Below are positions 8,251-16,486 of a stretch of 64,000 bases of DNA, piece after piece; the first letter of the stretch is position 1, and the number at the start of each line of letters is the position of its first letter. Both the position numbers and the translations under genes were made by a program. Under the pieces are notes generated by a model that saw only the letters and a program-made list of their open reading frames with translations, did not search any database and was not told the DNA's origin. This DNA comes from Mucilaginibacter pedocola (GTDB taxonomy: Bacteria > Bacteroidota > Bacteroidia > Sphingobacteriales > Sphingobacteriaceae): contig NZ_MBTF01000038.1 in NCBI RefSeq assembly GCF_002013915.1, positions 1-64,000 of the forward strand. Reading direction: 5' to 3'.

Positions 8251-8676
8251 TTATGAATACACCCTAAGTAACGTACCGGAAACGTTTGTATTATACACAG
8301 TTAAAGACCTGCTTGTGGGGCCGCCCGTTACCACACCCTTCTCGGTAAAGGTGGCGCCGTGGTTGTTGCAAAAGAAACGGGTACTGGCCGCCTGGTATAC
8401 CAGGGGGGAGTTCTCATGCATACACGATTCCTGAACGGCAATGTACGCACCGGCCGCCGTGCGTGCTACCAACACACCGTGCGATATCAGGTAGCCGCCA
8501 TTACTTGTTAATGTTGCATTTGCCGATGCCGTAAGATCCAATGTAAAATCTACATTGGTTGCAGCGGAGGTTGAGCCGTTTGTGGAGCTTGAACCCTTGC
8601 CGCACCCCAAACAACTTAATACGGCCAGTGAGGTGGCACCGAAACCCATAGTTGCCAAAAATTCCTTTCTATCCAT
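8251..8676 (-). CDS. Rieske [2Fe-2S] domain protein, exported
   Basis: From the ATG at 8676 the protein is 141 residues. A longer start at 8739 adds 21 residues with no signal character, so the ATG before MDRKEFLATMGFGATSLAVL is preferred. That segment is an export signal, possibly lipid-attached at the cysteine of LSCLGCG. The Rieske cluster motif is clear: Cys-Met-His in VQESCMHENSP and Cys-x2-His in FFCNNHGATF, with spacing typical of small Rieske ferredoxins. The second box ends in GATF instead of the common GSxF. It is the first gene of the five-gene redox operon and likely an electron carrier outside the inner membrane. Confidence 0.82.
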   Translation of the reverse strand: MDRKEFLATMGFGATSLAVLSCLGCGKGSSSTNGSTSAATNVDFTLDLTASANATLTSNGGYLISHGVLVARTAAGAYIAVQESCMHENSPLVYQAASTRFFCNNHGATFTEKGVVTGGPTSRSLTVYNTNVSGTLLRVYS

Positions 8677-8932
8677 TTGGTTTAATTTATTGATACTAAA
8701 ATACCTTGCTGTAACAGCAAACACATTCATTATCGGCAAAAGCCATTTTTGTATCGGCTTACCGTATCATTGTCGTTACATAGCAACAATTTTAAGTGGT
8801 AAATCTGGAGGCCACATGAAAATGAGGCCGTTTAACATTTTTTAACAAATAACTTTCAAAGGCACAAAATTTAGATAGGCAATACGGAACACACATAACA
8901 AGAATATAGTTGTTCTCTAACTCAGCGCAAGA

Positions 8933-8977
8933 AACAAAAGAGGCTGTCTCAAAAGTGTGAGAACAGCCTCTTTTGTT
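8933..8977 (-). terminator. Strong bidirectional terminator hairpin
   Basis: A 15-bp stem, 8933-8947 with 8963-8977, plus three inner pairs (CTC/GAG) and one bulged A, is flanked by A- and T-rich sequence on both sides. It lies after the CoA-transferase stop at 9039 and before the Rieske operon promoter region, so it ends the CoA-transferase transcript. The core GAGGCTGTCTCAAAA looks like sequence that recurs in Bacteroidota genomes, so a small repeat is also possible. Confidence 0.75.
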
Positions 8978-9038
8978 GTTTTAAGGGCCTCCTTTGGGGT
9001 GCTTCACCTCATTTAAAGCCCGGCCACTGGTTTAAATA

Positions 9039-10346
9039 TTATAGGCCTAAAGCAAAGCTATGCTTCAGGTTTCCGAATCGTTCATAATAAGCCCGCTCCA
9101 ATGCTTCGCGATGATCGGGATGAGCAAGCCGAATTAAGGCTTGCGCGCGTTGCTTAAGGTTTTTGCCAAACAAATTTACTATACCATACTCGGTTACTAC
9201 CCAGTGTACATGGCCGCGGGTAGTAACCACGCCCGCCCCCTGCTTTAAAAAATGTACAATGCGGCTAATGCCCTTGCCTGTTTGCGATGGCAAAGCGATA
9301 ATGGGCCGCCCACCCTGAGAAAGTGAAGCCCCTCTTATAAAATCCATTTGCCCGCCAATGCCCGAGTATTGGTACGTGCCAATCGAATCGGCACATACCT
9401 GGCCGGTAAGGTCTATCTCTACAGCGCTATTAATGGCCACCACATTAGGGTTTTGCCTGATGATACTGGTATCGTTTACATAAGCTATATCCATTACACG
9501 CACGGCGGGGTTATCATTCACAAAATCGTATAGTTTACGGGTACCTGCTATAAATGCTGTTACCGAACGGCCTACATTTAATTTCTTACGGCTATTATCA
9601 ATAACACCGCTCTCAATAAGGGGAACAACACCATCAGAAAACATTTCGGTATGAAGGCCAAGGTGTTTGTGATAAACAAGGTTTTTTAGTACCTGGTCGG
9701 GTATGCTGCCGATACCTAACTGTAAGGTAGCACCATCTTCTACCAACGATGCCACCTTCTCTCCTATCTTTTGAGTAACTGCATTGGCATCAGCCGCGTA
9801 ATTCAATTCAGGCAGGTCGTCGGGCTGCCAAACCATAGCATCTATCTTACTAAGGTGTATAAAACTTTCTCCATGCGTGCGGGGCATTAATGGGTTTACC
9901 TGTGCAATAACATGGCGCGCAGTATCAACAGCGGCCCGCGCTACATCTACCGACGTTCCGAGCGAACAATAACCATGGGCATCCGGAGGCGATACATGAA
10001 TAAGCGCAACATCAATGGGCAGCACTCTTTCCCGAAAAAGCTGCGGTATTTGACTCAGGAACACCGGCACGTAATCGCCGTCATCGCTATTGGCCACATT
10101 GCGGGTAGCTGCGGATACGAACAGCGAATTAAAAAAGAATGCTTTGCGATGTTCGGGGCGGTCGAAATTAACATTGCCGAGGGTAGTTATACTTACCAGT
10201 TCTACGTTGTGCAATTCGTTATGGCGGGCCTGCAGCGCTTCAACCAACCTGCAGGGGGTGGCTGCACTACCGTGTATAAATACCCGGTTACCGGGCTCAA
10301 CAACCTTCAATGCTTCGGCAGAAAGAATATATTTGATCTGGTTCAT
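9039..10346 (-). CDS. Acetyl-CoA hydrolase/transferase family CoA-transferase
   Basis: This 435-residue enzyme belongs to the acetyl-CoA hydrolase / 4-hydroxybutyrate CoA-transferase family, which moves CoA between acetate and other acyl acids. The N-terminal half has VFIHGSAATPCRLVEAL and the DVALIHVSPPDAHGYCSLG block. The C-terminal half has the nucleotide-loop-like LQLGIGSIPDQVL, the catalytic Glu234 in LHTEMFSDGV, GGQMDFIRGASLS, and VHWVVTEYGIVNLFGK. The length is typical. The substrate (acetate, butyrate or succinate) cannot be told. It follows a small coiled-coil gene by 12 bases and ends in the hairpin near 8950. Confidence 0.9.
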   Translation of the reverse strand: MNQIKYILSAEALKVVEPGNRVFIHGSAATPCRLVEALQARHNELHNVELVSITTLGNVNFDRPEHRKAFFFNSLFVSAATRNVANSDDGDYVPVFLSQIPQLFRERVLPIDVALIHVSPPDAHGYCSLGTSVDVARAAVDTARHVIAQVNPLMPRTHGESFIHLSKIDAMVWQPDDLPELNYAADANAVTQKIGEKVASLVEDGATLQLGIGSIPDQVLKNLVYHKHLGLHTEMFSDGVVPLIESGVIDNSRKKLNVGRSVTAFIAGTRKLYDFVNDNPAVRVMDIAYVNDTSIIRQNPNVVAINSAVEIDLTGQVCADSIGTYQYSGIGGQMDFIRGASLSQGGRPIIALPSQTGKGISRIVHFLKQGAGVVTTRGHVHWVVTEYGIVNLFGKNLKQRAQALIRLAHPDHREALERAYYERFGNLKHSFALGL

Positions 10347-10358
10347 TTAAAAAAAGGC

Positions 10359-10763
10359 TTAATGGGTAGGAATGGCAATATTGCCCAGCATAGCAGTTTC
10401 GGCATAAGCAAAAAGCTCATTTTTGGTCTGCTTTATTGCTGCGAACAGATCCTTTATATTGCTTTGTAAATTATTGTAGCGGTTTAGCATATCCATATCT
10501 ATGGCTTTTTGCTTTTCGGTTATATATGGCGCTAAATAGCTTAGAAACTCTTGCACGGCCACCCTTGAAGCCGCCGACAGCTGATCGTTCGCTTCTATCC
10601 TGCTCCTAAAACTATCTGCTTGTACCCCGCATTTGTTAAGCACTTCTTTAAAAAACCGCTCTTCACCTTCCAGAAACAAAATATCGTCCTGTAAATGGCG
10701 GCTCATAGTATACAACTCTTGCAATTCGGTTTCAAGTTCGGTGTCGGGTGATAAATTTTTCAT
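10359..10763 (-). CDS. Small coiled-coil protein upstream of the CoA-transferase
   Basis: I do not recognise this 134-residue soluble protein. It is almost entirely helical and charged, with heptad-like patterns (ELETELQELYTMSRHLQDDI, then KDLFAAIKQTKNELFAY). It has no signal peptide or membrane segment. It is 12 bases upstream of the CoA-transferase start and shares its transcript, so it may be co-regulated with acetate metabolism or simply be co-transcribed. Codon use fits the neighbours. A real gene is likely from the ATG start, good length and tight spacing. Confidence 0.65.
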   Translation of the reverse strand: MKNLSPDTELETELQELYTMSRHLQDDILFLEGEERFFKEVLNKCGVQADSFRSRIEANDQLSAASRVAVQEFLSYLAPYITEKQKAIDMDMLNRYNNLQSNIKDLFAAIKQTKNELFAYAETAMLGNIAIPTH

Positions 10764-11024
10764 GCTCGTGGGTGTTTTACATTTTGCGGATCAATAGCTA
10801 CACTTGTTTTGCCGTTATAAAAGCCGGCAACATTTAATGCCGTTACACCAAAATTGTGTAACGGGCGGTGTTGTAAAATTGAGTATTAGCCTCCGCATAA
10901 AATGTGACATTGATCATTCAACCAAATGATATTGAGGGCACTTATCATCATATCTTAGCACTTCATACAACATTGGGGCTTAATTTAAGGTGAATGGCCC
11001 CGGTATAAATACTCGTTTTTGAGT

Positions 11025-11064
11025 AAACAGATCAAATTATATTCTTTCCCGATCTGTTTTTGTA
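11025..11064 (+). terminator. Terminator-like hairpin in the leader of a REC-kinase gene
   Basis: AAACAGATC at 11025-11033 pairs perfectly with GATCTGTTT at 11051-11059 and is followed by TTTTTGT. No plus-strand gene lies upstream within this window region (10764-11024). It could end a short upstream RNA or act as a leader attenuator for the gene starting at 11098. The remaining intergenic bases 10764-11024 show no gene that I can support. Confidence 0.45.
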
Positions 11065-11097
11065 CTTTGGTATCAATAGTTGATCAGCCGTTAACGT

Positions 11098-12174
11098 ATG
11101 CAAGCAGCCCCTATCAAAAACATTCTTGTTGTTGAAGATAACCCCGGCGACTTTTTGCTTACCGAAGAATTCTTACTGGAGCAGCTTCAGTTTCCAAACA
11201 TTGTGCAAGCTAAAAGTTCACAGGAGGCCAAACAGCTGCTAACGGCCCAACCGCTTGCATTTGATGTTATACTACTCGACCTATCATTACCCGATAGTAA
11301 AGGCGAAGAACTTATTAACGAAATGATGAGCGTAAGTTCGGGCACTCCGGTCATAGTATTAACTGGCTATACCGATCTTACATTTGGTGTAAAGTCGCTT
11401 GCGTTAGGCGTGGCCGATTATATTTTGAAAGAAGAACTTACTGCCATAAGCCTGCACAAAAGCATTGTTTACAGCATCGAGCGCAAAAAAGTAAGTGCCG
11501 CTCTTGAGGCATCAGAACGGACCGCCCGTAACTTTGCACAGCGGCTTAACAATGTACTTGAAGACGAAAGAGCCCGTATAGCGCGCGAATTACATGATGA
11601 ATTTGGGCAACAATTGTCGGGCCTAAAAATGTCGCTATCTGCATTAAAGAAGAGTTATGAGATACCAAGCCCAACAATTGACGGTATAATTGCAGACGTA
11701 GACAACGGTATACAAACCCTACGTAAAATAGCCAACGAGCTGCGCCCGGCCATGCTTGATAAATTTGGCCTGTTTGCGGCTATTGAATGGCTTGTAACCG
11801 ATCTAAAAAAGAAAACCGGCATAAAAACCGGCCTTTATATAGATGCCAGGCAACCCGAACTTGATAGCGCTACCGAAACTAACATATTCCGTATATGCCA
11901 GGAAGCCTTAACAAACGTTGTTAAACATGCCAATGCATCATTTACCGATGTACAAGTAGAAAACATAGCGGGAGAGTTATTTATCAGGATAACCGATAAC
12001 GGTATTGGCTTGAGGCCGGATAACGCCGGCAACCCGCTATCAATGGGGTTGATGAATATGCAAGAACGCGCCAGGCTTATTAACGCAAGCATTACCATAC
12101 GCCCGGGCGCACAAGGTGGCACCACTGTTGAACTTATTGTAAACTTAAATGGCAACAAAAATATTAATAGCTGA
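11098..12174 (+). CDS. Receiver-first histidine kinase (REC + HisKA_3)
   Basis: The 358-residue protein has a receiver domain at residues 1-125 (VVEDNPGDFLL, phosphoacceptor Asp61 in VILLDLSLPDSKG) followed by a NarL-type kinase. The phosphoacceptor box is ARIARELHDEFGQQLSGLK with His165. The ATPase part has IANELRPAMLDKFGL, FRICQEALTNVVKHANAS and ITDNGIGL. There is no membrane segment, so input must come through the receiver, making it a relay node. The next gene, a NarL-type regulator, overlaps it by 26 bases and is the obvious output partner. Its receiver is a close paralogue of the one at 13337. Confidence 0.92.
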   Translation: MQAAPIKNILVVEDNPGDFLLTEEFLLEQLQFPNIVQAKSSQEAKQLLTAQPLAFDVILLDLSLPDSKGEELINEMMSVSSGTPVIVLTGYTDLTFGVKSLALGVADYILKEELTAISLHKSIVYSIERKKVSAALEASERTARNFAQRLNNVLEDERARIARELHDEFGQQLSGLKMSLSALKKSYEIPSPTIDGIIADVDNGIQTLRKIANELRPAMLDKFGLFAAIEWLVTDLKKKTGIKTGLYIDARQPELDSATETNIFRICQEALTNVVKHANASFTDVQVENIAGELFIRITDNGIGLRPDNAGNPLSMGLMNMQERARLINASITIRPGAQGGTTVELIVNLNGNKNINS

Positions 12175-12781
12175 CGACCACTCGGCCATAAGGTTTGGGG
12201 TTAAACATATTTGCGCAAGCGAGTTTCCGGCAGGTATTTTTGGCGAGGCTATTAACTATGCCGAGGTTTTTAAAAAACTGAACGAGTGCGCCTGGGATAT
12301 ATTGATACTTGATATTGACCTGCCCGGCCGAAACGGGCTTGATATACTAAAACAAATAAAGGCAGATAAGCTTAAAATACCGGTATTAATGTTCAGCTTC
12401 CACAGCGAGGAACAAATTGCTTTGCGGGCCATGAAGATGGGTGCTGCCGGTTACCTTTCTAAAGATGTAGCGGATACCGAACTAATAACCGCCATAACCA
12501 GGATATTGAATGGCAAAAAATATGTGTCGCAGTCGCTGTCAGAAAAGCTGCTCTCCATGCTGGATGAAGACACCAGCAAAGAACCCCACGAATTGCTGTC
12601 AGAACGCGAATACCAAACATTGCTGCACATTGCTTCGGGCAAAACCGTTTCAGAAATAGCCGATCTGCTTTGTTTAAGCATACCTACTATAAGCACGTAT
12701 CGCGCGCGCGTTCTCGAAAAAATGAAGATGAAAAATAACGCCGCCCTAACCACCTACGTTATCTCCCGTAAACTCATCTGA
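12149..12781 (+). CDS. NarL/LuxR-family response regulator
   Basis: This 210-residue regulator has a receiver (IADDHSAIRFGVKHI, Asp55 in ILILDIDLPGRNG, Lys in YLSKDVADTELI) and a LuxR-type helix-turn-helix at about 145-205 (LSEREYQTLLHIASGKTVSE, then LSIPTISTYRARVLEKMKM). The ATG lies inside the 3' end of the kinase gene (26-base overlap), so the pair is coupled. Target promoters are not evident; the cluster downstream is separated by about 220 bases. Confidence 0.93.
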   Translation: MATKILIADDHSAIRFGVKHICASEFPAGIFGEAINYAEVFKKLNECAWDILILDIDLPGRNGLDILKQIKADKLKIPVLMFSFHSEEQIALRAMKMGAAGYLSKDVADTELITAITRILNGKKYVSQSLSEKLLSMLDEDTSKEPHELLSEREYQTLLHIASGKTVSEIADLLCLSIPTISTYRARVLEKMKMKNNAALTTYVISRKLI

Positions 12782-12939
12782 TACTCTTTTGTAGTACAAA
12801 CCACTACAACACTTTCATTGCTCCGTCTATAAGCTGTCGCTCTCATAATACCCAAATTTGAATTGTTGGGCAAGAGAGGAATATGCGCTACGCTACCCTT
12901 CGTGTTTGTGGCCCGGCAACGCATTAAACCAACGTTTCG

Positions 12940-12964
12940 GGGCAGGCCTGCAATAGGCTTGCCC
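12940..12964 (+). terminator. GC-rich hairpin downstream of the NarL-type regulator
   Basis: GGGCAGGCCT at 12940-12949 pairs with AGGCTTGCCC at 12955-12964 (nine Watson-Crick pairs and one G-T pair) with a five-base loop. Only a short T stretch (TTATTA) follows, so termination may be partial, or the hairpin may stabilise the next transcript. Confidence 0.4.
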
Positions 12965-13002
12965 TTATTAGCAAGAGTATTTACCTGTAAACATTAATAA
13001 CC

Positions 13003-13332
13003 ATGATGCAGCTCACATTTTCATTTACCACAGCGCTAATGTTAATATGCTATTGCTATTTATTAGTGAATGCACACATCCTGCTTGCCAGGGTTGATAG
13101 AAACATACGCGTTCCGCGCAAACCAAACGGTGCCATATTGTTAAAAGACCTAAGGGTATGGTCGGCAACGCGTTTTAATAATACTCAGCCCGAGGTAAAT
13201 CGCTCTATTCTGTTTTTCCGCCTGTCAAACTACATATCCGTACTCTTTATAGCTATGCTGGCCTTTAGCGCCATACATAAAATACAGCGTAACAAACAAC
13301 AGCAAATTATTATAATAAATAAAACAACCTAA
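13003..13332 (+). CDS. Small two-helix membrane protein
   Basis: I do not recognise this 109-residue protein. It has two hydrophobic segments, at about 3-28 (FTTALMLICYCYLLVNAHILLA) and 74-92 (NYISVLFIAMLAFSAIH), joined by a basic loop. The tail is rich in Gln, Ile and Asn. It is four bases upstream of the REC-PAS protein gene and probably shares its transcript, so a role as a membrane anchor or signal input for that protein is possible but unproven. Confidence 0.6.
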   Translation: MMQLTFSFTTALMLICYCYLLVNAHILLARVDRNIRVPRKPNGAILLKDLRVWSATRFNNTQPEVNRSILFFRLSNYISVLFIAMLAFSAIHKIQRNKQQQIIIINKTT

Positions 13333-13336
13333 ACCT

Positions 13337-14383
13337 ATGACCCCACTTATTAGCACTAAAAAATACCGCATATTGGTAGTTGAAGACAACCCCGGCGATT
13401 TTGCCCTTGTTGAAGACTTTTTATGTTCTCAGCCCGACGAATTTGAGCTAACACACGCCAAAACCTACAAACAAGTGCGAGCAGCGTTAAACGACCCTCA
13501 AAAATGTTTTGACGCTATCCTGCTGGACCTTTCGCTTCCTGATATGCAAGGCATGGCACTTATATCAGAAATCTCTACGTTAGATCTGCCAATACCCGTA
13601 ATAGTACTCACAGGCTACTCTGACATGAGTTTTGGCGTACGCTCGCTTTCAATGGGTATTTCCGACTATTTATTAAAAGACGAGTTAGACCCCACCAATT
13701 TGTACAAAAGCATTGTTTATAGTGTAGAACGTAAACGATCTGTATCAGCTTTAGCAACCTCACAAAAAAAATATAGCGAACTATTCCATTTAAGCCCATT
13801 GCCTATGCTCGTTTTTGACCAGGAAACATCACAAATTTTAGATGCAAACAAGGCAGCGCTAAAACAATACAGATATACCCATAGCGAACTTTTGGCAATG
13901 CACATAGAAGAACTTTATGCAACGGGAGATACAGCACCACGAGAAATGGAGCCGGAAAAGGGAAAAACCTCGTTGCAGCAACAAGGCATCTATCAGCACA
14001 GATGCAAAGATGGTAAATTAATAAAAGTTGATATTTTAAGTAACAACATCGAGTTTAAAAGCAGGCCGGCTATGGTCATTCTGGCTAATGATGTTACCGA
14101 AAGGCTCGACTATATAAAGGCTATTGAAGCGCAGAATGACAAACTGGCCGAAATATCATGGATGCAATCGCATTTGGTTAGAGCACCGGTAGCAAGGCTG
14201 CTTGCCTTAACACAACTTTTTTCCGCCAGCAAAGATGCATCCGAAAAAGAAGAGATGGCAGAGTATATTCTCAAGTCGGCGCAGGAATTGGATGAAGTAA
14301 TAAAGCATATCACTATCAGTACCGGTATAGTGATAAACGACAACCTAAAGAAAAGCGAAATGCTTTCAAAAACAACCAATTAA
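13337..14383 (+). CDS. REC-PAS-H-box protein without an ATPase domain
   Basis: The 348-residue protein has a receiver (residues 8-125, Asp64 in AILLDLSLPDMQG), a PAS domain at about 145-255 (FHLSPLPMLVFDQ to VILANDVTERLDY), and a HisKA-like helix pair at about 265-325 with the box SWMQSHLVRAPVARLLAL (His279). The reading frame ends at residue 348 with no HATPase domain, and no kinase ATPase continues downstream in any frame before the next ATG four bases later. It may be a phosphotransfer or regulatory partner for another kinase. The Pro in the H box (HLVRAP) is kept as in true HisKA boxes. Confidence 0.85.
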   Translation: MTPLISTKKYRILVVEDNPGDFALVEDFLCSQPDEFELTHAKTYKQVRAALNDPQKCFDAILLDLSLPDMQGMALISEISTLDLPIPVIVLTGYSDMSFGVRSLSMGISDYLLKDELDPTNLYKSIVYSVERKRSVSALATSQKKYSELFHLSPLPMLVFDQETSQILDANKAALKQYRYTHSELLAMHIEELYATGDTAPREMEPEKGKTSLQQQGIYQHRCKDGKLIKVDILSNNIEFKSRPAMVILANDVTERLDYIKAIEAQNDKLAEISWMQSHLVRAPVARLLALTQLFSASKDASEKEEMAEYILKSAQELDEVIKHITISTGIVINDNLKKSEMLSKTTN

Positions 14384-14386
14384 GCG

Positions 14387-14980
14387 ATGAAACAGGCATT
14401 TGTAACCATTTGGCTTGTAGCAATATTCGGCGCCATAGCCTCTATATTTTGGTATACCGATTTGAGGTACCAACTCCCTACTCCGATCCCCCCTAATTAT
14501 AAAGCGCCGGTTATTGGGAAGTTAATAACAGAGTCCCTCCCGGTAAAAACAAGCCAGAAGCCCATAATGCTACATTTTTTTAACCCAAAGTGTGCTTGCT
14601 CGCGCTTCAATATAGCTGCCGTTAAAAAACTATACCGCCGGTATGGCTCAAGGGTAGATTTTGTGGTAGTAGTACTAAGCAATGAGCCATACACCGCAGC
14701 CCAAATACAACAAATATTGGGCTTAAGCGTACCTGTAACGTTCAACAAAGCAATAGCTGCCGATTGCGGAGTATACTCCACCCCACAGGTTGCGTTGCTC
14801 AACTGGTCGCGCAAGCTATACTATTATGGTAACTATAACCGCAGCCGTTATTGCACCGACGAAAAAACAAATTACGCCGCCGATGCAATAGCCGGTTTAT
14901 TAAGTAAAAATGCCCGTTTGTTTATTAATCCGTTGGCCTTAAAGGCCTATGGTTGCAGCTTACCCACTTGCGGCAAATAA
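14387..14980 (+). CDS. Membrane-anchored thioredoxin-fold protein with CxC motif
   Basis: This 197-residue protein has one N-terminal membrane anchor (residues about 4-23) and a thioredoxin-like domain outside the membrane. In place of CxxC it has Cys69-Ala-Cys71 in FFNPKCACSRFN. A cis-Pro-like YSTPQVALL follows near 130. Two more Cys close to the end (CSLPTCGK) may form a disulfide. It resembles AhpC/TSA or DUF6436-like redox proteins; a CxC site suggests disulfide isomerase or peroxidase-like chemistry instead of plain reduction. It lies between two kinase-type genes in a tight run (gaps of 3 and 11 bases). Confidence 0.7.
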   Translation: MKQAFVTIWLVAIFGAIASIFWYTDLRYQLPTPIPPNYKAPVIGKLITESLPVKTSQKPIMLHFFNPKCACSRFNIAAVKKLYRRYGSRVDFVVVVLSNEPYTAAQIQQILGLSVPVTFNKAIAADCGVYSTPQVALLNWSRKLYYYGNYNRSRYCTDEKTNYAADAIAGLLSKNARLFINPLALKAYGCSLPTCGK

Positions 14981-14991
14981 TTATACACTAT

Positions 14992-16380
14992 ATGAATTCC
15001 CCCTCTATTCATGCTGATCATGCTGCCCAAACATTGCAGCAACAGGTTAAAAAGCGTTCTGATAAATTAATGAATATTTTTTTACCCTGTTACTTTATTA
15101 CCGGGCTTATACTGGCGCCTCTTTACGGTACCTGGTTTATAGCCATTGCGGTAGGTAGTTTATTACTTGTAGCCTACTATTCGGCTAAGCTCTTGTTGCC
15201 GCGGTCGCCACTTTACCAATATGTACTAAGCACGGTACTGGGTATATTTATGGCACAATATATTTACCAGCTTCACGGCTTATTCGAAATGCACTTTTTC
15301 GCATTTATTGGCAGTGCCGTTTTAATCACTTATCAAAAGTGGAGCTTGCAAATACCTATGTTCATACTGGTTGTGTTGCATCATACGGCTTTTAGCTATC
15401 TGCAAAACACGGGCACACCCGGCGTATATTTTACCCAGTTAGACCAGTTTGGTTTGCAAACACTTGTTATTCATTTCGTACTTACGGCAGTTATATTTTT
15501 TATATGCGGGCTATGGGCCTTTCAATTAAAAAAATTCAGTGCGGTATTCGTATTAAAAACTATAGAAGTTGAGCAGCTGCAAAAAGAAGCAGAGCAAGCC
15601 AATGCGCTTGCAATACTCAACCACGAACTGCAACAACAAGCAAAAGAACTTGCATTCATCAATGCAGAATTAGAGCAGTTCGCCTATGCTGCATCTCATG
15701 ATATGCAAGAACCCCTAAGAACCATAACATCATTCGTAACGCTTATAAATAATAAATATGGGGATGTATTTGACGATAAGGGAAGGCAGTATATCAGCCT
15801 CGTAATTGATGGCGCGCAACGCATGAGGTACATCATTACCGACCTGCTCGAATTTTCGCGTGCTGGCCGCAACGGGGGGCAATTAGAGGATGTTGATCTC
15901 GAACAGACAGTAGCCGAATTTTCTCAATTATATCATCAGCAAATAACACAGCAAAAGGCTACCATCAACTTTACAGGCCTGCCCGTAATTAGCGGTTTAA
16001 AAGTTCCGCTGAAGCAAATTTTTCAAAACTTACTATCCAATGCGCTTAAATACAGCATCCCCGGCAAAGCACCGGTAATTGATATAAAATGGTGCCAGAA
16101 CAACAGCCATTGGCAATTTAGTATATCAGATAATGGCATAGGTATGCAAGCGGCCGACCTGGAAAAAATATTTGTAATATTTAAACGTTTGCACGGCTCA
16201 TCTGAATACCCCGGCACGGGTATAGGATTGGCTATTACCAAAAAACTGGTAGAATACATGGGGGGGCTGATCTGGGTAGAATCGGAAGAAGGTAGAGGCA
16301 GCACTTTCCATTTCACCATTGCAAAGTACTCGGGCAAAGGCCAAATATATATGGCCACAGAACAATTTATTTCGGGATAG
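14992..16380 (+). CDS. Multi-helix membrane sensor histidine kinase
   Basis: I choose the ATG at 14992 (462 residues), which follows the previous stop by 11 bases; a TTG at 14953 would overlap that gene and adds 13 residues without function. Five or six membrane helices cover residues about 28-185 and carry histidines in IYQLHGLFEMHFFAF and LVVLHHTAFSYL. This pattern resembles the N-terminal membrane sensor of some chemotaxis receptors. After a coiled coil comes the kinase: FAYAASHDMQEPLRTITSF with His236, the N box QIFQNLLSNALKYS, and GTGIGLAITKKL. The cognate regulator may be one of the receivers in this cluster. Confidence 0.88.
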   Translation: MNSPSIHADHAAQTLQQQVKKRSDKLMNIFLPCYFITGLILAPLYGTWFIAIAVGSLLLVAYYSAKLLLPRSPLYQYVLSTVLGIFMAQYIYQLHGLFEMHFFAFIGSAVLITYQKWSLQIPMFILVVLHHTAFSYLQNTGTPGVYFTQLDQFGLQTLVIHFVLTAVIFFICGLWAFQLKKFSAVFVLKTIEVEQLQKEAEQANALAILNHELQQQAKELAFINAELEQFAYAASHDMQEPLRTITSFVTLINNKYGDVFDDKGRQYISLVIDGAQRMRYIITDLLEFSRAGRNGGQLEDVDLEQTVAEFSQLYHQQITQQKATINFTGLPVISGLKVPLKQIFQNLLSNALKYSIPGKAPVIDIKWCQNNSHWQFSISDNGIGMQAADLEKIFVIFKRLHGSSEYPGTGIGLAITKKLVEYMGGLIWVESEEGRGSTFHFTIAKYSGKGQIYMATEQFISG

Positions 16381-16384
16381 AAAA

Positions 16385-16409
16385 ATTTCTATTTTTTGGA
16401 ACAAGAAAA
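16385..16409 (+). promoter_or_regulatory. Copy A of the shared AT-rich palindrome core (candidate enhancer site)
   Basis: It begins ATTTCTATTTTTTGGAA (16385-16401), identical over 17 bases to the left half of the long palindrome at 34982. The right half is degenerate here. It lies about 35-60 bases upstream of a TGGCAC element, the usual position of a sigma-54 activator site. Confidence 0.6.
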
Positions 16410-16443
16410 AAATCAAACACCTCATTTACAATTACTTAAATAA

Positions 16444-16459
16444 TGGCACACCAGTTGAA
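16444..16459 (+). promoter_or_regulatory. Candidate sigma-54 (-24/-12) promoter of the LruC lipoprotein gene
   Basis: TGGCAC at 16444-16449, a five-base spacer, then TTGA at 16455-16458. This matches the consensus TGGCAC-N5-TTGC except for the last base. The expected start is near 16470, giving a leader of about 17 bases before the ATG at 16487. Confidence 0.65.
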
Positions 16460-16486
16460 AAGCACTTTTTAAAAGATTTTAAAGCC

